From positions 1 through 49,613 of the forward strand of contig JAAUPE010000043.1 in assembly GCA_012034595.1 (NCBI GenBank): a DNA stretch of 49,613 nt. Direction: 5' to 3'. The position numbers and the translations under genes were made by a program. Under the pieces are notes generated by a model, which made no database searches, was not told the DNA's origin, and saw only the letters and a program-made list of their open reading frames with translations. This DNA is from Calothrix sp. CSU_2_0. GTDB lineage: Bacteria > Cyanobacteriota > Cyanobacteriia > Cyanobacteriales > Nostocaceae. Shown piece by piece: positions 9,688 to 20,321 of this stretch (within the stretch, counting starts at the first letter, position 1; every line of letters begins with the position of its first letter).

Positions 9688-11499
9688 CTATTGAAAAATT
9701 GGTGTAACGCTGATATTATCGCTGAGTTGCAAATTATAAAACGCTTCAAAATTGGTTTGCGTCGCATTCCCGACATCACCAGTTACAAACGGTTGTGCGA
9801 TCGCAATTCCTGCTAATGTCCCAGGGATAACAATATTGCGTAAACCCACACCTACCGACCAACTTAAAGGATGAGCTATAAAATCACGGTTGAGGGTAGT
9901 ATTAAATCCTTCATAACTACCAATTCCCAACCTCCCAAATACTCCCGCATTCCGGTTTAAAGAGTATTCTGCATTAATTCCCAAAGCATTAATATCAATA
10001 TTATTAACTAATGCATTAGTGTATTGTAAACGTAATTTTAGCTGACTACTGGGATTATATTCAGCTTCCAAACTAGCTTGATGACTATCACCAAATAACC
10101 CTCGATCGGGGTTTGTGCTGGGTTGATTAGCATTAGCAGCAATGTAGAGTCCACGTAAAATAAACTGACTATTTTGCGGATTCCAAGTGACTGCTGCCCC
10201 TGCTCCCCCCGTGCGATCGATTTGATTTTGAACGATGAGGGGATTATTGAGGAAAGCACCCGAACTAAAATCTAGAGATTCATTATTTGCATAGGAATTT
10301 TTATCGATAAAATCGCGGGGTGACATTTTCGCACCAACTGCGATCGCTAAATCGTCTGTAGGACGAAATTGATAATATAAACGTCGTAATTTTAACTTTG
10401 ATTCAACATCAGTATAAGCAAGCCCACCAGCATTTGCAAAAACACCATTTGACCCCAATAAATTAATATTTTCTCGTTGTTCTTGACCAACAGCATCACC
10501 ACCATCATTCCCAGATTCTAATTGCGTCACCAGTAAATCTTTTTTATCGAAACTAGTTAAAAGATTAAGACGAGTTCGAGACACAACCGTATTACTCGCA
10601 CTGCTACCACCAGTAAAGCCAACAACTTGTTGTCCTTGCAGCTTAGTTGTCACCGAAAATTGATTTGCTTCGACTTCCGCAGCTTTATATTCAGTAAAAT
10701 CAATTCGTTCCCGTAGTTCCTTCAATACCGACGCATACTCATTCTGCAACCGTTTAACTGTAATTGCATCTTGACGTACATATTCATCACCGATCGCATT
10801 TGCCAGCAAATCTTCAACCTTATTGATAGTCGCAGCCAAAGCCGCAGCAAACTCATAGCGCGTCATTGCTTGATTGCCGCGAAACTTGCGATTGCTATAT
10901 CCCGAAACAATCCCGTAACGCTCCACCAAAGACTTCAAAGCTTGATATGCCCAATCACTTGGTTGCACATCCGAAAGTTCAGCAACCGAAGGTAGTACAA
11001 TTAACCCATCAGAACTGCGATCGCGATTTGGATCGAGATTATCGACCGTATCAACCGCGATCGTGTATTTATCCCCTCCCCCTGCTAAGGGATGGGTTAG
11101 GGTAGCTTTCTTTGAGGAACTGTGATGCAATTCAAGTACTGGTTTGTCCACCTCATAGGGGAGTTTTGACACTGGTTGAAACCAGGAAGATGTTCCCCCA
11201 GAAAATTCCACATTTGCGGAATTTATATTACTTTCAGGTGGAGATACTTGAGGAATAATTTCCCCAGATATAGCTGGAATTGATACTTGAGACGTTGCGT
11301 TAGGGATTAATATTTCAGAATTAGATATTTCCGAAGTTGGTATTTCTAATTTTTGCGAAGATGCTTGTGCAACTGACTGTAAACACAATTGACTCAACAT
11401 TCCGCTACTAACCAAACTTCCAGCGAATAGTATTCGCCATACTCCCATCGGCAGTAACTGCCGCAACTGCAAATACTGCTTAAAACTCAACTCCATCAC
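9688..11499 (-). CDS. SLH-domain OprB-like outer-membrane porin (iron-uptake porin family)
   Basis: A 603-residue outer-membrane protein. The N-terminus has a basic start and a hydrophobic stretch ending in AQA, which fits a signal peptide of about 45 residues. A Ser/Pro-rich linker follows, then one SLH domain (LSDVQPSDWAYQALKSLVERYG, then TRYEFAAALAATINKV). A short coiled coil comes next, then a beta-rich barrel to the C-terminus. This is the architecture of cyanobacterial Som/OprB porins: SLH binds peptidoglycan-linked polymers and the barrel forms the channel. NCBI often labels the family iron-uptake porin. Substrate preference cannot be read from sequence. Confidence 0.88.
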   Translation of the reverse strand: MMELSFKQYLQLRQLLPMGVWRILFAGSLVSSGMLSQLCLQSVAQASSQKLEIPTSEISNSEILIPNATSQVSIPAISGEIIPQVSPPESNINSANVEFSGGTSSWFQPVSKLPYEVDKPVLELHHSSSKKATLTHPLAGGGDKYTIAVDTVDNLDPNRDRSSDGLIVLPSVAELSDVQPSDWAYQALKSLVERYGIVSGYSNRKFRGNQAMTRYEFAAALAATINKVEDLLANAIGDEYVRQDAITVKRLQNEYASVLKELRERIDFTEYKAAEVEANQFSVTTKLQGQQVVGFTGGSSASNTVVSRTRLNLLTSFDKKDLLVTQLESGNDGGDAVGQEQRENINLLGSNGVFANAGGLAYTDVESKLKLRRLYYQFRPTDDLAIAVGAKMSPRDFIDKNSYANNESLDFSSGAFLNNPLIVQNQIDRTGGAGAAVTWNPQNSQFILRGLYIAANANQPSTNPDRGLFGDSHQASLEAEYNPSSQLKLRLQYTNALVNNIDINALGINAEYSLNRNAGVFGRLGIGSYEGFNTTLNRDFIAHPLSWSVGVGLRNIVIPGTLAGIAIAQPFVTGDVGNATQTNFEAFYNLQLSDNISVTPIFQ

Positions 11500-11533
11500 A
11501 CCTTTACTCTGGGTAATATTACGTATTAACTAA

Positions 11534-11953
11534 CTATTCATTAGTTTTATTTTTGGTGGATGAACCCTGAGTACCCAACTGAATTAGTTCTATTTTATAG
11601 CGATCGGGGTCTTCAACAAAAGCAATCACCGTAGAACCATGTTTCATTGGTCCCGGTTCCCGTGTGACTTTCCCACCCTGCGTTTTGATTGTTTCGCAAG
11701 TTGCATAAATATCATCAACCCCGATCGCAATATGCCCGTAAGCATCACCTAAATCGTATTTTTCTTTGCCCCAGTTATATGTAAGTTCTAACACTGTATT
11801 GTCAGACTCGTCACCATAGCCAACAAATGCAAGTGTAAATTCTCCACCTGGATAATCTTTTCGTCGTAGTAGTTTCATTCCCAGGATTTCGCAGTAAAAC
11901 TTCAAAGACTCTTCAAGATTCCCCACCCGTAGCATTGTATGTAGTAAACGCAT
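11534..11953 (-). CDS. gloA: Lactoylglutathione lyase (glyoxalase I)
   Basis: A 139-residue glyoxalase I converting the methylglyoxal-glutathione hemithioacetal to S-lactoylglutathione in the cytosol. It starts [20 protein letters not shown]. The four expected metal ligands are visible: His5, Glu56 (TVLELTYN), His74 (AYGHIAIGV) and Glu122 (YKIELIQLG). The short bacterial form lacks the extra loops of Zn enzymes and is usually Ni/Co dependent. The last dozen residues (STKNKTNE) are a non-conserved tail. It lies 34 bp from the start of the porin gene on the same strand and could be cotranscribed. Confidence 0.93.
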   Translation of the reverse strand: MRLLHTMLRVGNLEESLKFYCEILGMKLLRRKDYPGGEFTLAFVGYGDESDNTVLELTYNWGKEKYDLGDAYGHIAIGVDDIYATCETIKTQGGKVTREPGPMKHGSTVIAFVEDPDRYKIELIQLGTQGSSTKNKTNE

Positions 11954-12054
11954 AATTCACTCCGATAAGCTTCTTTACAATTGTAGATGGGGAACTGGAG
12001 TCAGATATTGTAGCGCTTCTCGTGGAGCTAAGGAACGTGGATTGGGAATTAATA

Positions 12055-12687
12055 TTATTCTCCACTATTCAAATCTAAACCACCTCGATAACCTGTAATG
12101 AGTCGGCTACCATCTTTAAAAATATGAACTTCAATTTGGTCGCTAGCCCAGTTAATTTGGTCGCTGAGGGCTGGATTAAAGATGCGAACTCGTTGATTGC
12201 TGGAAGAAACAGGAGAATCGGGAGTATTTATCGCTAGTGACTCGATATAAGCACCATCAATTAAAATATCAAGTTGTTCTAACAAATCTTTTGCGCCAGC
12301 TGGTGCATAATCGGATTGGAGTTGTTCTAAAGTAAAGCCACTAAAGGACATAATATTTAGTCCTGCGGCTTTGAGTTGACGAGCAAGTTTTCCCAGCGCA
12401 GGTGCTTGCCAAAAGGGTTCTCCTCCAGAGAAAGTCACTCCTTGGTTGCGGGGATCGGCGAGGATTTTTTCGACTAGTTTGTCAATGGAAATTAGTTGGT
12501 TAATCTCAAAATCCCAAGAATCTGGATTAAAACAACCTGGGCATTCGCGTATACAACCCTGTACCCAAATAACTGCACGGGAACCAGGACCATTTACTTC
12601 CGATGCATCAACGTAACCCATGATATTGAGATAACCAGGTGGAATTTCTACGAGTGAAAGATACGGGTTTGATTTTTGTTGAGTCAT
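12055..12687 (-). CDS. Radical SAM 4Fe-4S protein, NrdG-like activating enzyme
   Basis: A 210-residue single-domain radical SAM protein. The cluster-binding CxxxCxxC is at Cys45, Cys49 and Cys52 (QGCIRECPGCFNP), followed by the SAM-binding GGE motif in VTFSGGEPFWQ. The N-terminal LNIMGYVDASEVNGPGSRAVIWVQGC matches the NrdG/PflA-type activase fold. Such proteins generate a glycyl radical on anaerobic ribonucleotide reductase. No nrdD or other glycyl-radical enzyme is in the window, so the partner is unknown. Related stand-alone copies are common in cyanobacteria and may have another target. Confidence 0.8.
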   Translation of the reverse strand: MTQQKSNPYLSLVEIPPGYLNIMGYVDASEVNGPGSRAVIWVQGCIRECPGCFNPDSWDFEINQLISIDKLVEKILADPRNQGVTFSGGEPFWQAPALGKLARQLKAAGLNIMSFSGFTLEQLQSDYAPAGAKDLLEQLDILIDGAYIESLAINTPDSPVSSSNQRVRIFNPALSDQINWASDQIEVHIFKDGSRLITGYRGGLDLNSGE

Positions 12688-12993
12688 TTTTATCTCTCTT
12701 CACTATTGTTTCTTTGCCGTTTGATGGGGTGCTAGCTTAACTATTTGCAGATTAAATGTAAAGTTTGAGAGTTTTGTGAAGGACGGAGCCAGGAAGCAGA
12801 GTCTGAGAATTTGTTAATTTTCTCATGGCTAATACACAATGCCTTAAGCCTGAAATATTCCTTAATCTCTGCTAATAGAGTCCCGCACTCGTCCTATGCT
12901 AGATTGTCAGGCTGCGTGGGAATGTTTACTGCAAGCGGCAAAACATTCATTGCGTTCAAATTAAAGAACATTCATACAAAGGACACAATACAG
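12688..12993. other. Divergent promoter region of the radical SAM gene and eno
   Basis: A 306-bp spacer between two divergently oriented genes, presumably holding both promoters. I see no clear operator palindrome. An open frame entering from 12811 is only the upstream extension of the eno N-terminal frame. Confidence 0.4.
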
Positions 12994-14279
<1,286 letters not shown>

Positions 14280-14328
14280 ATTTGGGATTTTAGATTTGGG
14301 ATTTTGAATTTGAATCTAAAATTTACTA

Positions 14329-14357
14329 AAAACCCGGTTGTAAATAAGCCGGGTTTC
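14329..14357 (+). terminator. Hairpin downstream of eno
   Basis: AAACCCGG (14330-14337) pairs with CCGGGTTT (14349-14356) across a 11-nt loop, 50 bp after the eno stop codon. The T-tract is short, so termination is only moderately supported. The motif resembles the GAAACC(C/A)GGTTTCT repeat found elsewhere in the window. Confidence 0.45.
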
Positions 14358-14435
14358 CTATGTGAAGCCAGAAACCCGATTTCTTCCAAGATATCTGGTG
14401 GTAAATGTTAATAAAAAAGAGAATATAACCGAGTT

Positions 14436-14538
14436 ATACCAATTCAAATAATGATTGCAACACAGCCAACGGTAGAGACGTAGCAGTGCTACGTCTCTAC
14501 AAATATTTATCTGTCGCGTTGTTTTTTCAAATTGGTAT
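14436..14538. repeat. 103-bp MITE-like repeat, copy 1
   Basis: Bounded by ATACCAATT and its inverse AATTGGTAT. Its centre is a perfect palindrome, GTAGAGACGTAGCA-G-TGCTACGTCTCTAC. A second copy of identical length lies at 27998-28100 with only scattered substitutions. No ORF inside; it fits a non-autonomous transposable element that folds into a hairpin. Confidence 0.8.
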
Positions 14539-15143
14539 TAGATTAATTTTTTTATTTAGGAATTACGAAATTTTATCAGAGCTTTATTGAACGAGGTTTC
14601 AAGCTATATGTTTAGACTCGTTTATGAATGCGATCGCTTAATTTTCTCTCAAATTTACCCTATTCATAATTTTCTCTAATTCAAAACCATTTTCTCTTGA
14701 GATTTATGCATACAAAAATCTTTACTTTTCGCTTCAATTCTCAAATAACCGTAATTTATATTCATAAAATCTAGATTAACTGCTCATTATTAATAATAAT
14801 TCCTAACTATTTACGACTTTATAGGGGTTTGAGTATGTAATATGCTATTATTCATAATCTCGGCGGCGTTTTTAATAAAATCAAACTAATACCTTTTCAG
14901 CCATTTTGATTAAATAATTTATACCAAAAACTACACTTTTTTATTGTATTTTTTGTAGTATGCATTTCTTACTGATATTTATGACTTTTTGTTAAAGGTG
15001 TATTGCCGAATCTCTTTACAAAACTCAACTTTTTGAAATAGAGGGTGTTGACAAAAATAGCAACATAACCATAGAAAGAGGGGATTGGGTTGATACGAAA
15101 AACCCAACCGAGTAATATTCCTGAATTTAGCTAGCTGTTGAAT

Positions 15144-15746
15144 TTAACTTTTTTGATGGTAGCTCCTTCTCCACTGTTCGAGTTTCTCTATAGATATTGA
15201 TTGAGTGACAACATTGACATTATTTCCTCGCCATTCAACTTCAGCATCGGTTGTAAAAACACCGCAGTTCAATTGTTCGAGGTTAATATCCCAATATTCG
15301 CTAAATCGACTTTTTAAAGTAATTACTTGTTCAAATACCTTGTTTCTGTGTTTATTTCTTCGCTTTCGTTCAGTTGCTCCTGTGGCTTCAGTATCGATAA
15401 ACTTAGTTTCGATCAGAAATAAATTACCAGTCATACTCAAGTAGACAAAATCACATTTACCCAAATCCGTATAATCTGCGATCGGTGACTTTTCAAATAG
15501 TAGTAACTCAGAACAAGAAGGAAATAAATCTTGGATATTTAAAAATAAATAAGACTGCAAAAGCAGTTCCTTGTCGTAAGGAAACCCCACAACCCCTTCA
15601 AAAAAGCGCTTTATGTCTTCTCTGGCTTGGGGTTGAATCCTTTTGCAGTAAGCTACAAATTTATTCAGTTCATCTGCGCTCATGCAGTTTTTGTTCATTC
15701 CCCTTTTCGCCACATGTAAGTTCATCATGGCATAAAAAGATACCAC
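15144..15746 (-). CDS. Hypothetical protein with a PD-(D/E)XK nuclease-like core
   Basis: About 200 residues with no family I can name. The middle part reads KCDFVYLSMTGNLFLIETKF: an acidic residue in a beta strand, a hydrophobic hairpin, then E-x-K at the end of the next strand. That is the spacing of a PD-(D/E)XK nuclease core, as in many restriction-endonuclease-like proteins. A basic segment (ERKRRNKHRNKVFEQV) follows. The exact start is uncertain; methionines at several early positions are possible. Flanking genes give no functional hint. Confidence 0.55.
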   Translation of the reverse strand: MVSFYAMMNLHVAKRGMNKNCMSADELNKFVAYCKRIQPQAREDIKRFFEGVVGFPYDKELLLQSYLFLNIQDLFPSCSELLLFEKSPIADYTDLGKCDFVYLSMTGNLFLIETKFIDTEATGATERKRRNKHRNKVFEQVITLKSRFSEYWDINLEQLNCGVFTTDAEVEWRGNNVNVVTQSISIEKLEQWRRSYHQKS

Positions 15747-15851
15747 GTATACTTGCGTTTTTCATCCGCATAAGTGACTAAATGAACTAATTTGCTGGGA
15801 AATATATACGTTTATTTACTGATGACGCTTTCGGGGGGTTCGGGTTACTCA

Positions 15852-15871
15852 AGACGACCCACGGGTCGTCT
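15852..15871. other. Tight 9-bp inverted repeat
   Basis: AGACGACCC and GGGTCGTCT are separated by two bases, between the dnaE-C stop codon and the nuclease-like gene. No T-tract follows on either strand. It may be an RNA hairpin at the dnaE mRNA end or a remnant repeat. Confidence 0.4.
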
Positions 15872-15893
15872 ATAACTAATTAGCAATGATGTA

Positions 15894-17246
15894 TTAATTG
15901 GTCAAAGGCTGGATACGTGCGGGGAAATTGGCGTTTTGGAGTGCGTTGATCGCGTTGATCGAATCATGAACCCAAAATTGTTTGCCGAAGCGGACTAATT
16001 GACGGGAACCTCCAGCTTGGATGACACCGATAACTGGAACTTTGCCCTTGTCTTTGTCCCCGGATTGACTGACTAGGATATTGCGTAAGCGATCGCGTTC
16101 TTCGAGGGTAGTTGCTTGTTCGGGGGTGAGTTCGACCATGACCATTTGCACTTGTTCGACAGGTTCGGCATCGTCAACGATGATTTGCTTTTGCTCGTCG
16201 CGGCTTTTGATTTTAGCCCAAATGATTAATCTGGCATCGACTTGAAGAGCGTTACAGATGCGTTCGTAGGTTTTGGGAAAAACCACTGCTTCGGATTGTG
16301 TGGTCAGGTCTTCGATTTGTAATATTGCCATTGCGTCGCCTTTTTGGGTGACTCGTTTCATGACATTATTCAGAATGACGACTACACAAATCACTGCGTC
16401 GTCTTTTTGTTCGCTGATTTGCGAGAGGTTAACGGGTGCGAGGATACGTGCTGATTGACGGATAGATTTGAGGGGATGGTCGGAGACGTAGAAACCAAGT
16501 AGTTCTTTTTCCTTGCTGAGTTTTTCTTGGGGAAGGAAGTCAGGGACGGGTTTGGCTTTGGGTATGGAGTCAAAGGTATTATTATTTGTGTTGCTATTAG
16601 TGTTGCTGCCAAAACTACCTCCCATCAAGTCGAATAGATTACCTTGTCCGGTAGAACGGTCTTTAGCGCGGGATTGTGCCCAACTGTAAACTAATTCCAG
16701 GTCATGGATGAGTTGTTGACGGTTGTTTTCGAGTGTGTCAAAGGCTCCACAGTAAATTAGGGATTCGACAGTTTTGTTGGTGACTGTGCGTAAATCGACG
16801 CGATCGCAAAAATCCCCCAATGATTTGAAGTTACCATCGGCTTCCCGTGTTTCTAATATGGCTGCGATCGCATTTTGTCCTAAACCTCGTACTGCCGATA
16901 ATCCAAATACGACTTTGCCATTTAGGGGTGTAAAATCGACTCCTGAAAGATTTACATCTGGTGGATCGATGGGAATTCCCATATTCTGACAGGTAGCAAT
17001 ATATTTCTGTACCTTGTCGGTGTCACCGCTATTTGCAGTTAGCAATGCCGCCATGTATTCTAGCGGGTAATTTGCTTTTAAGTATGCGGTTTGATAAGTT
17101 ACATATCCATAAGCTGTGGAGTGGGATTTATTAAAGCAGTTAGAAGCTACTAACCCTTGTCGAATCAAAAAATTATGGTCTTGTTCTACGCCGATATCGT
17201 AGACATTTTGCACGCCTAAAGATTTTTTTGCAACTATTTTTACCAT
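15894..17246 (-). CDS. dnaE: DNA polymerase III alpha subunit, C-terminal half with split-intein IntC
   Basis: A 450-residue protein joining an intein C-fragment to the C-terminal extein of DnaE. Residues 1-36 (from MVKIVAKKSLGVQNVYDIGV to LVASN) are a split DnaE intein C-part, with the block F motifs and the terminal Asn36. The next residues, CFNKSHSTAYGYVTYQTAYL, are the conserved +1 Cys extein junction. The extein continues with the helix-hairpin-helix region and the OB-fold ILQIEDLTTQSEAVVFPKTY of PolIII alpha. The N-terminal half (dnaE-N plus IntN) must be encoded elsewhere. The two precursors trans-splice into the replicative polymerase, as established for this family in Synechocystis and Nostoc. 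All splice residues look intact. Confidence 0.96.
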   Translation of the reverse strand: MVKIVAKKSLGVQNVYDIGVEQDHNFLIRQGLVASNCFNKSHSTAYGYVTYQTAYLKANYPLEYMAALLTANSGDTDKVQKYIATCQNMGIPIDPPDVNLSGVDFTPLNGKVVFGLSAVRGLGQNAIAAILETREADGNFKSLGDFCDRVDLRTVTNKTVESLIYCGAFDTLENNRQQLIHDLELVYSWAQSRAKDRSTGQGNLFDLMGGSFGSNTNSNTNNNTFDSIPKAKPVPDFLPQEKLSKEKELLGFYVSDHPLKSIRQSARILAPVNLSQISEQKDDAVICVVVILNNVMKRVTQKGDAMAILQIEDLTTQSEAVVFPKTYERICNALQVDARLIIWAKIKSRDEQKQIIVDDAEPVEQVQMVMVELTPEQATTLEERDRLRNILVSQSGDKDKGKVPVIGVIQAGGSRQLVRFGKQFWVHDSINAINALQNANFPARIQPLTN

Positions 17247-17562
17247 AACTCCAATCCCAAAAGCTTGTAAAAGCGAGTGTTATTAAAATTTAATTTGTAA
17301 TTTTACTATCAATTCAATATTAATCTAGAACATGTTATCCATACTGGTAGATTTGCGATGGTGCTTTGCACCCGCTACGCGAACGCAGAAAATTTAACGA
17401 AGCAGAAGCACCAAAGCTGTACTAAAATCAAATATTTGGGAATCAGTAATTGGTAGTGGTTAGAGAATTTAGAGAAAAATCAAAAATTTGATTTATTTTT
17501 TATTTATATTTCAATGCCCATTCCCAATGCCCATTGCCCATTGCCCCATTAAAGGAAATATT
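17247..17562. other. Divergent dnaE-C / gatA spacer
   Basis: A 316-bp spacer between divergent genes. It holds STRR heptamers (CCCATTG type, about 17513-17548) immediately before the gatA ribosome-binding site and an imperfect inverted repeat around GGTGCTTTGCACC (17360-17372). Confidence 0.5.
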
Positions 17563-19026
17563 ATGTCGTCTATCCGCAAGCTACACGAACAGTTAGTCAA
17601 AAAACAACGTTCTGCCGTAGAAATTACCCAAGAAGCATTAGACCGGATTACAGCAGTAGATGGGAAAGTCCAAAGCTTTTTGCATGTGACTGCAGAAAAG
17701 GCACTAGAACAGGCACGGGCAGTAGATGCAAAAATCGCTGCGGGTGATGCGATCGGTATCTTAGCCGGAATTCCCATCGGTATTAAAGACAATATGTGTA
17801 CCAAGGGAATCCCGACTACTTGCGCTTCGCGGATTTTAGAAAATTTTGTGCCCCCATACGAATCAACGGTGACACAAAAGCTGTTTGATGCAGGTGGTGT
17901 GATGGTGGGTAAAACCAATCTTGACGAGTTTGCAATGGGTGGTTCGACAGAAACCTCAGCTTACAAACAAACCGCGAATCCTTGGGATTTGTCACGGGTT
18001 CCCGGTGGTTCTTCGGGAGGTTCTGCGGCTGCGGTTGCTGCGGGTGAGTGCGTGGTGTCATTGGGTTCGGATACGGGGGGTTCGATTCGTCAACCTGCTT
18101 CTTTTTGCGGTGTGGTGGGAATTAAACCGACATATGGATTGGTTTCGCGATATGGATTAGTGGCTTTTGCTTCATCCCTCGACCAAATTGGACCTTTTTC
18201 GCGGAGTGTGGAAGATGCAGCGATTTTACTGAAGGGGATTGCTGGCTATGATGCGAAAGATTCGACTAGTTTAAAAGTGGAAATTCCCGACTATACGGCT
18301 AATTTGCGACCAGATTTCAAATCTAACGGCAAAAAAATTCGTATTGGGATAATTAAGGAAACTTTTGGGGAGGGTTTAGATTCGCAAGTTGAGCAAGCTG
18401 TAAATAATGCGATCGCGCAACTTAAAGATTTAGGTGCAGAGATTGTCGAAATTTCCTGTCCCCGTTTCCGCTATGGTTTACCAAGTTATTACATCATTGC
18501 TCCTTCGGAAGCTTCGGCGAATTTGGCGCGATATGATGGTGTAAAATACGGCTTGCGGGCTGAAGATGCGGATAATTTATTATCAATGTACAATCGCACC
18601 CGCGCAAGTGGTTTCGGTGCTGAAGTTAAACGCCGAATTATGATTGGTACTTATGCATTATCTGCGGGTTACTATGATGCTTATTATTTGAAAGCGCAAA
18701 AAGTTCGCACGTTGATTAAACAAGATTTTGAGAAAGCATTTGCAGAAGTTGATGTTTTAGTTTCTCCGGTTGCACCAACAACTGCATTTAAATCGGGTGA
18801 AAAAACAACTGACCCTTTGAGCATGTATTTAATCGATTTGATGACAATTCCTGTAAATTTGGCTGGTTTACCAGGTATTAGTGTACCTTGCGGTTTTGAT
18901 GATGCGGGAATGCCAATTGGATTGCAGTTGATTGGTAATGTTTTACAAGAGGAAAAGTTATTTCAAGTTGCATACGCATACGAACAATCAACTAATTGGC
19001 ATTTGCAAGAACCGAAAATTGATTAA
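17563..19026 (+). CDS. gatA: Glutamyl-tRNA(Gln) amidotransferase subunit A
   Basis: A 487-residue amidase subunit of GatCAB. It hydrolyses glutamine and passes ammonia to transamidate Glu-tRNA(Gln), since cyanobacteria lack a complete direct glutaminylation route. I choose ATG 17563 ([15 protein letters not shown]), preceded by AAAGGA at 17551. The longer frame begins within repeats. The Ser-cisSer-Lys triad is visible: Lys in [10 protein letters not shown], the Gly/Ser-rich [14 protein letters not shown], and the nucleophile region [16 protein letters not shown]. Full length and no odd residues. gatB and gatC are not adjacent, which is usual in cyanobacteria. Confidence 0.96.
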   Translation: MSSIRKLHEQLVKKQRSAVEITQEALDRITAVDGKVQSFLHVTAEKALEQARAVDAKIAAGDAIGILAGIPIGIKDNMCTKGIPTTCASRILENFVPPYESTVTQKLFDAGGVMVGKTNLDEFAMGGSTETSAYKQTANPWDLSRVPGGSSGGSAAAVAAGECVVSLGSDTGGSIRQPASFCGVVGIKPTYGLVSRYGLVAFASSLDQIGPFSRSVEDAAILLKGIAGYDAKDSTSLKVEIPDYTANLRPDFKSNGKKIRIGIIKETFGEGLDSQVEQAVNNAIAQLKDLGAEIVEISCPRFRYGLPSYYIIAPSEASANLARYDGVKYGLRAEDADNLLSMYNRTRASGFGAEVKRRIMIGTYALSAGYYDAYYLKAQKVRTLIKQDFEKAFAEVDVLVSPVAPTTAFKSGEKTTDPLSMYLIDLMTIPVNLAGLPGISVPCGFDDAGMPIGLQLIGNVLQEEKLFQVAYAYEQSTNWHLQEPKID

Positions 19027-19028
19027 TT

Positions 19029-19212
19029 CATGGGAATTGGGAATTGGGCGTTGGGCATTGGGCATTGGGAATTGGGCATTGCTGAATTACAAATTAAGTG
19101 ACCTATTAATTCCTAACTCCTAACTCCTAACTTCTAACTCCTAACTCCTAACTCCTAATTCCTAACTTCTAACTCCTAACTCCTAACTCCTAATTCCTAA
19201 TTCCTAACTCTT
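19029..19212. repeat. Two adjoining STRR arrays after gatA
   Basis: 19029-19081 is built of GGGAATT/GGGCATT heptamers. 19099-19212 is built of CTAACTC/CTAATTC heptamers. They fill almost the whole gap between gatA and the converging rodZ-like gene. Confidence 0.85.
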
Positions 19213-19214
19213 AA

Positions 19215-20128
19215 TTATTGAGGAGAAGGTGTTGCCGTTGGTGAAACTTCTACTTCAGGAGCATATTTAATAAACTTTAAACTACCTTCACCACCCATAA
19301 CGGTTGGAGGTTTTTTATTTGCAGAAACTAAAACTGCACCCGCATTACCCGAATAGACGCTGACTTCCTTTGTACCTGTCCAATTTTTCTTGTCTCCCTT
19401 ATTCAAAGTACCCTCAAACGCAGTTTTACCATCAACCTTAATTCGTAACCAAGATTCACCTTGCAGTTCAATTCCTACTTCAACACCAGAACCAGATTGG
19501 ATTGTAGGAGATATTGTGGGAGATACAGAAGGAGTTGGGGTAACGGTTGGAGTCACAGTTGGAGATAGGCTTGGTGATGCTTGCGGAGTCGATGTAATTG
19601 TTGGAGATGGTGTCGGTGAAGCTTTAGGAGTTGATGTTTCCGACACTACTACTGGTGTGGTGTTCTGAGTATTAGCTAAATTCGGGGTACTAGTAACTGT
19701 TGCTTTATTATTTTGAGCGATAGATTCAGCATTACGTTTAGGACTGAGAATATAAAATAATCCGAGCGAAGCCCCTATTAGTAGTAAAACATACGGAACC
19801 GCTAGTGGTATATATAAACTTGATTTTTTTCTATAGTTGTATTTTCACTGTCAACTGCCATTGGTAAGAATAAATCACCAAAATTTGCTGTTAGTATAGT
19901 TCCATCTATACCAATCGCATCGCAGTAGCGACGAATAAATCCTTGGACAAAGACGGCTTCAGGTAAGTCTCCTGCCCGTCCTTCTTCAATTGCTGTAATA
20001 AAAGCTGAACGAATTCGCGTATGTATTGATACTTCTTCTATCGAAATAGCTTTTTCTTCGCGTGCTTGTCGTAAGTAAAGTCCTATTTCTCTAAATTGCT
20101 CCTCTTGAGCCTCGTTTGACAGCTTCAC
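19215..20128 (-). CDS. RodZ-like HTH/transmembrane/DUF4115 protein, broken by a -1 frameshift
   Basis: Read as one gene of about 304 residues. Residues 1-80 are a RodZ-type helix-turn-helix (GLYLRQAREEKAISIEEVSI, then GFIRRYCDAIGID). After the break comes a transmembrane segment (LAVPYVLLLIGASLGLFYIL), a Pro/Ser/Thr-rich linker with many TPSP repeats, and a C-terminal DUF4115 beta domain (LQGESWLRIKVDGKTAFEGT). RodZ links MreB to the membrane in rod-shaped bacteria. The frame breaks in an A7 run (19824-19830, coding strand GAAAAAAATCA). One more A joins the HTH frame to the TM frame as E-K-K-S-S-L. It may be an assembly error, a pseudogene or a slippage site. Confidence 0.8.
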
Positions 20129-20321
20129 GTTTTTCTCCTATTCTCCACCTATGTCTACTATTCAATAGAGAAATCGCGGTTTTTTGTGTATATAATTAAA
20201 CTGATTCATCAAATTTATGAAAAATAAACATTCGATTATACATTCATCACTTTAGAGTACCAAATATTTGGTTCAAAAAGGAATATGTGTTTTTTTATTT
20301 GTATATAGAAATACTTGAAGA

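Larger units (their letters stand above)
14280..15143. other. 864-bp gene-free stretch downstream of eno
   Basis: Contains GATTTTAGATTTGG repeats directly after the eno stop codon, a terminator-like hairpin, the 103-bp MITE-like repeat (14436-14538), then about 550 bp of AT-rich DNA in which I see no gene. Confidence 0.5.

Noticed and set aside
12811-12993. N-terminal extension of the eno frame
   Set aside because: The residues before MIDTAIANIV do not resemble enolase, and the ATG at 12994 has a ribosome-binding site.
19099-19212. Second CRISPR-like repeat block
   Set aside because: Same heptameric STRR family without spacers.
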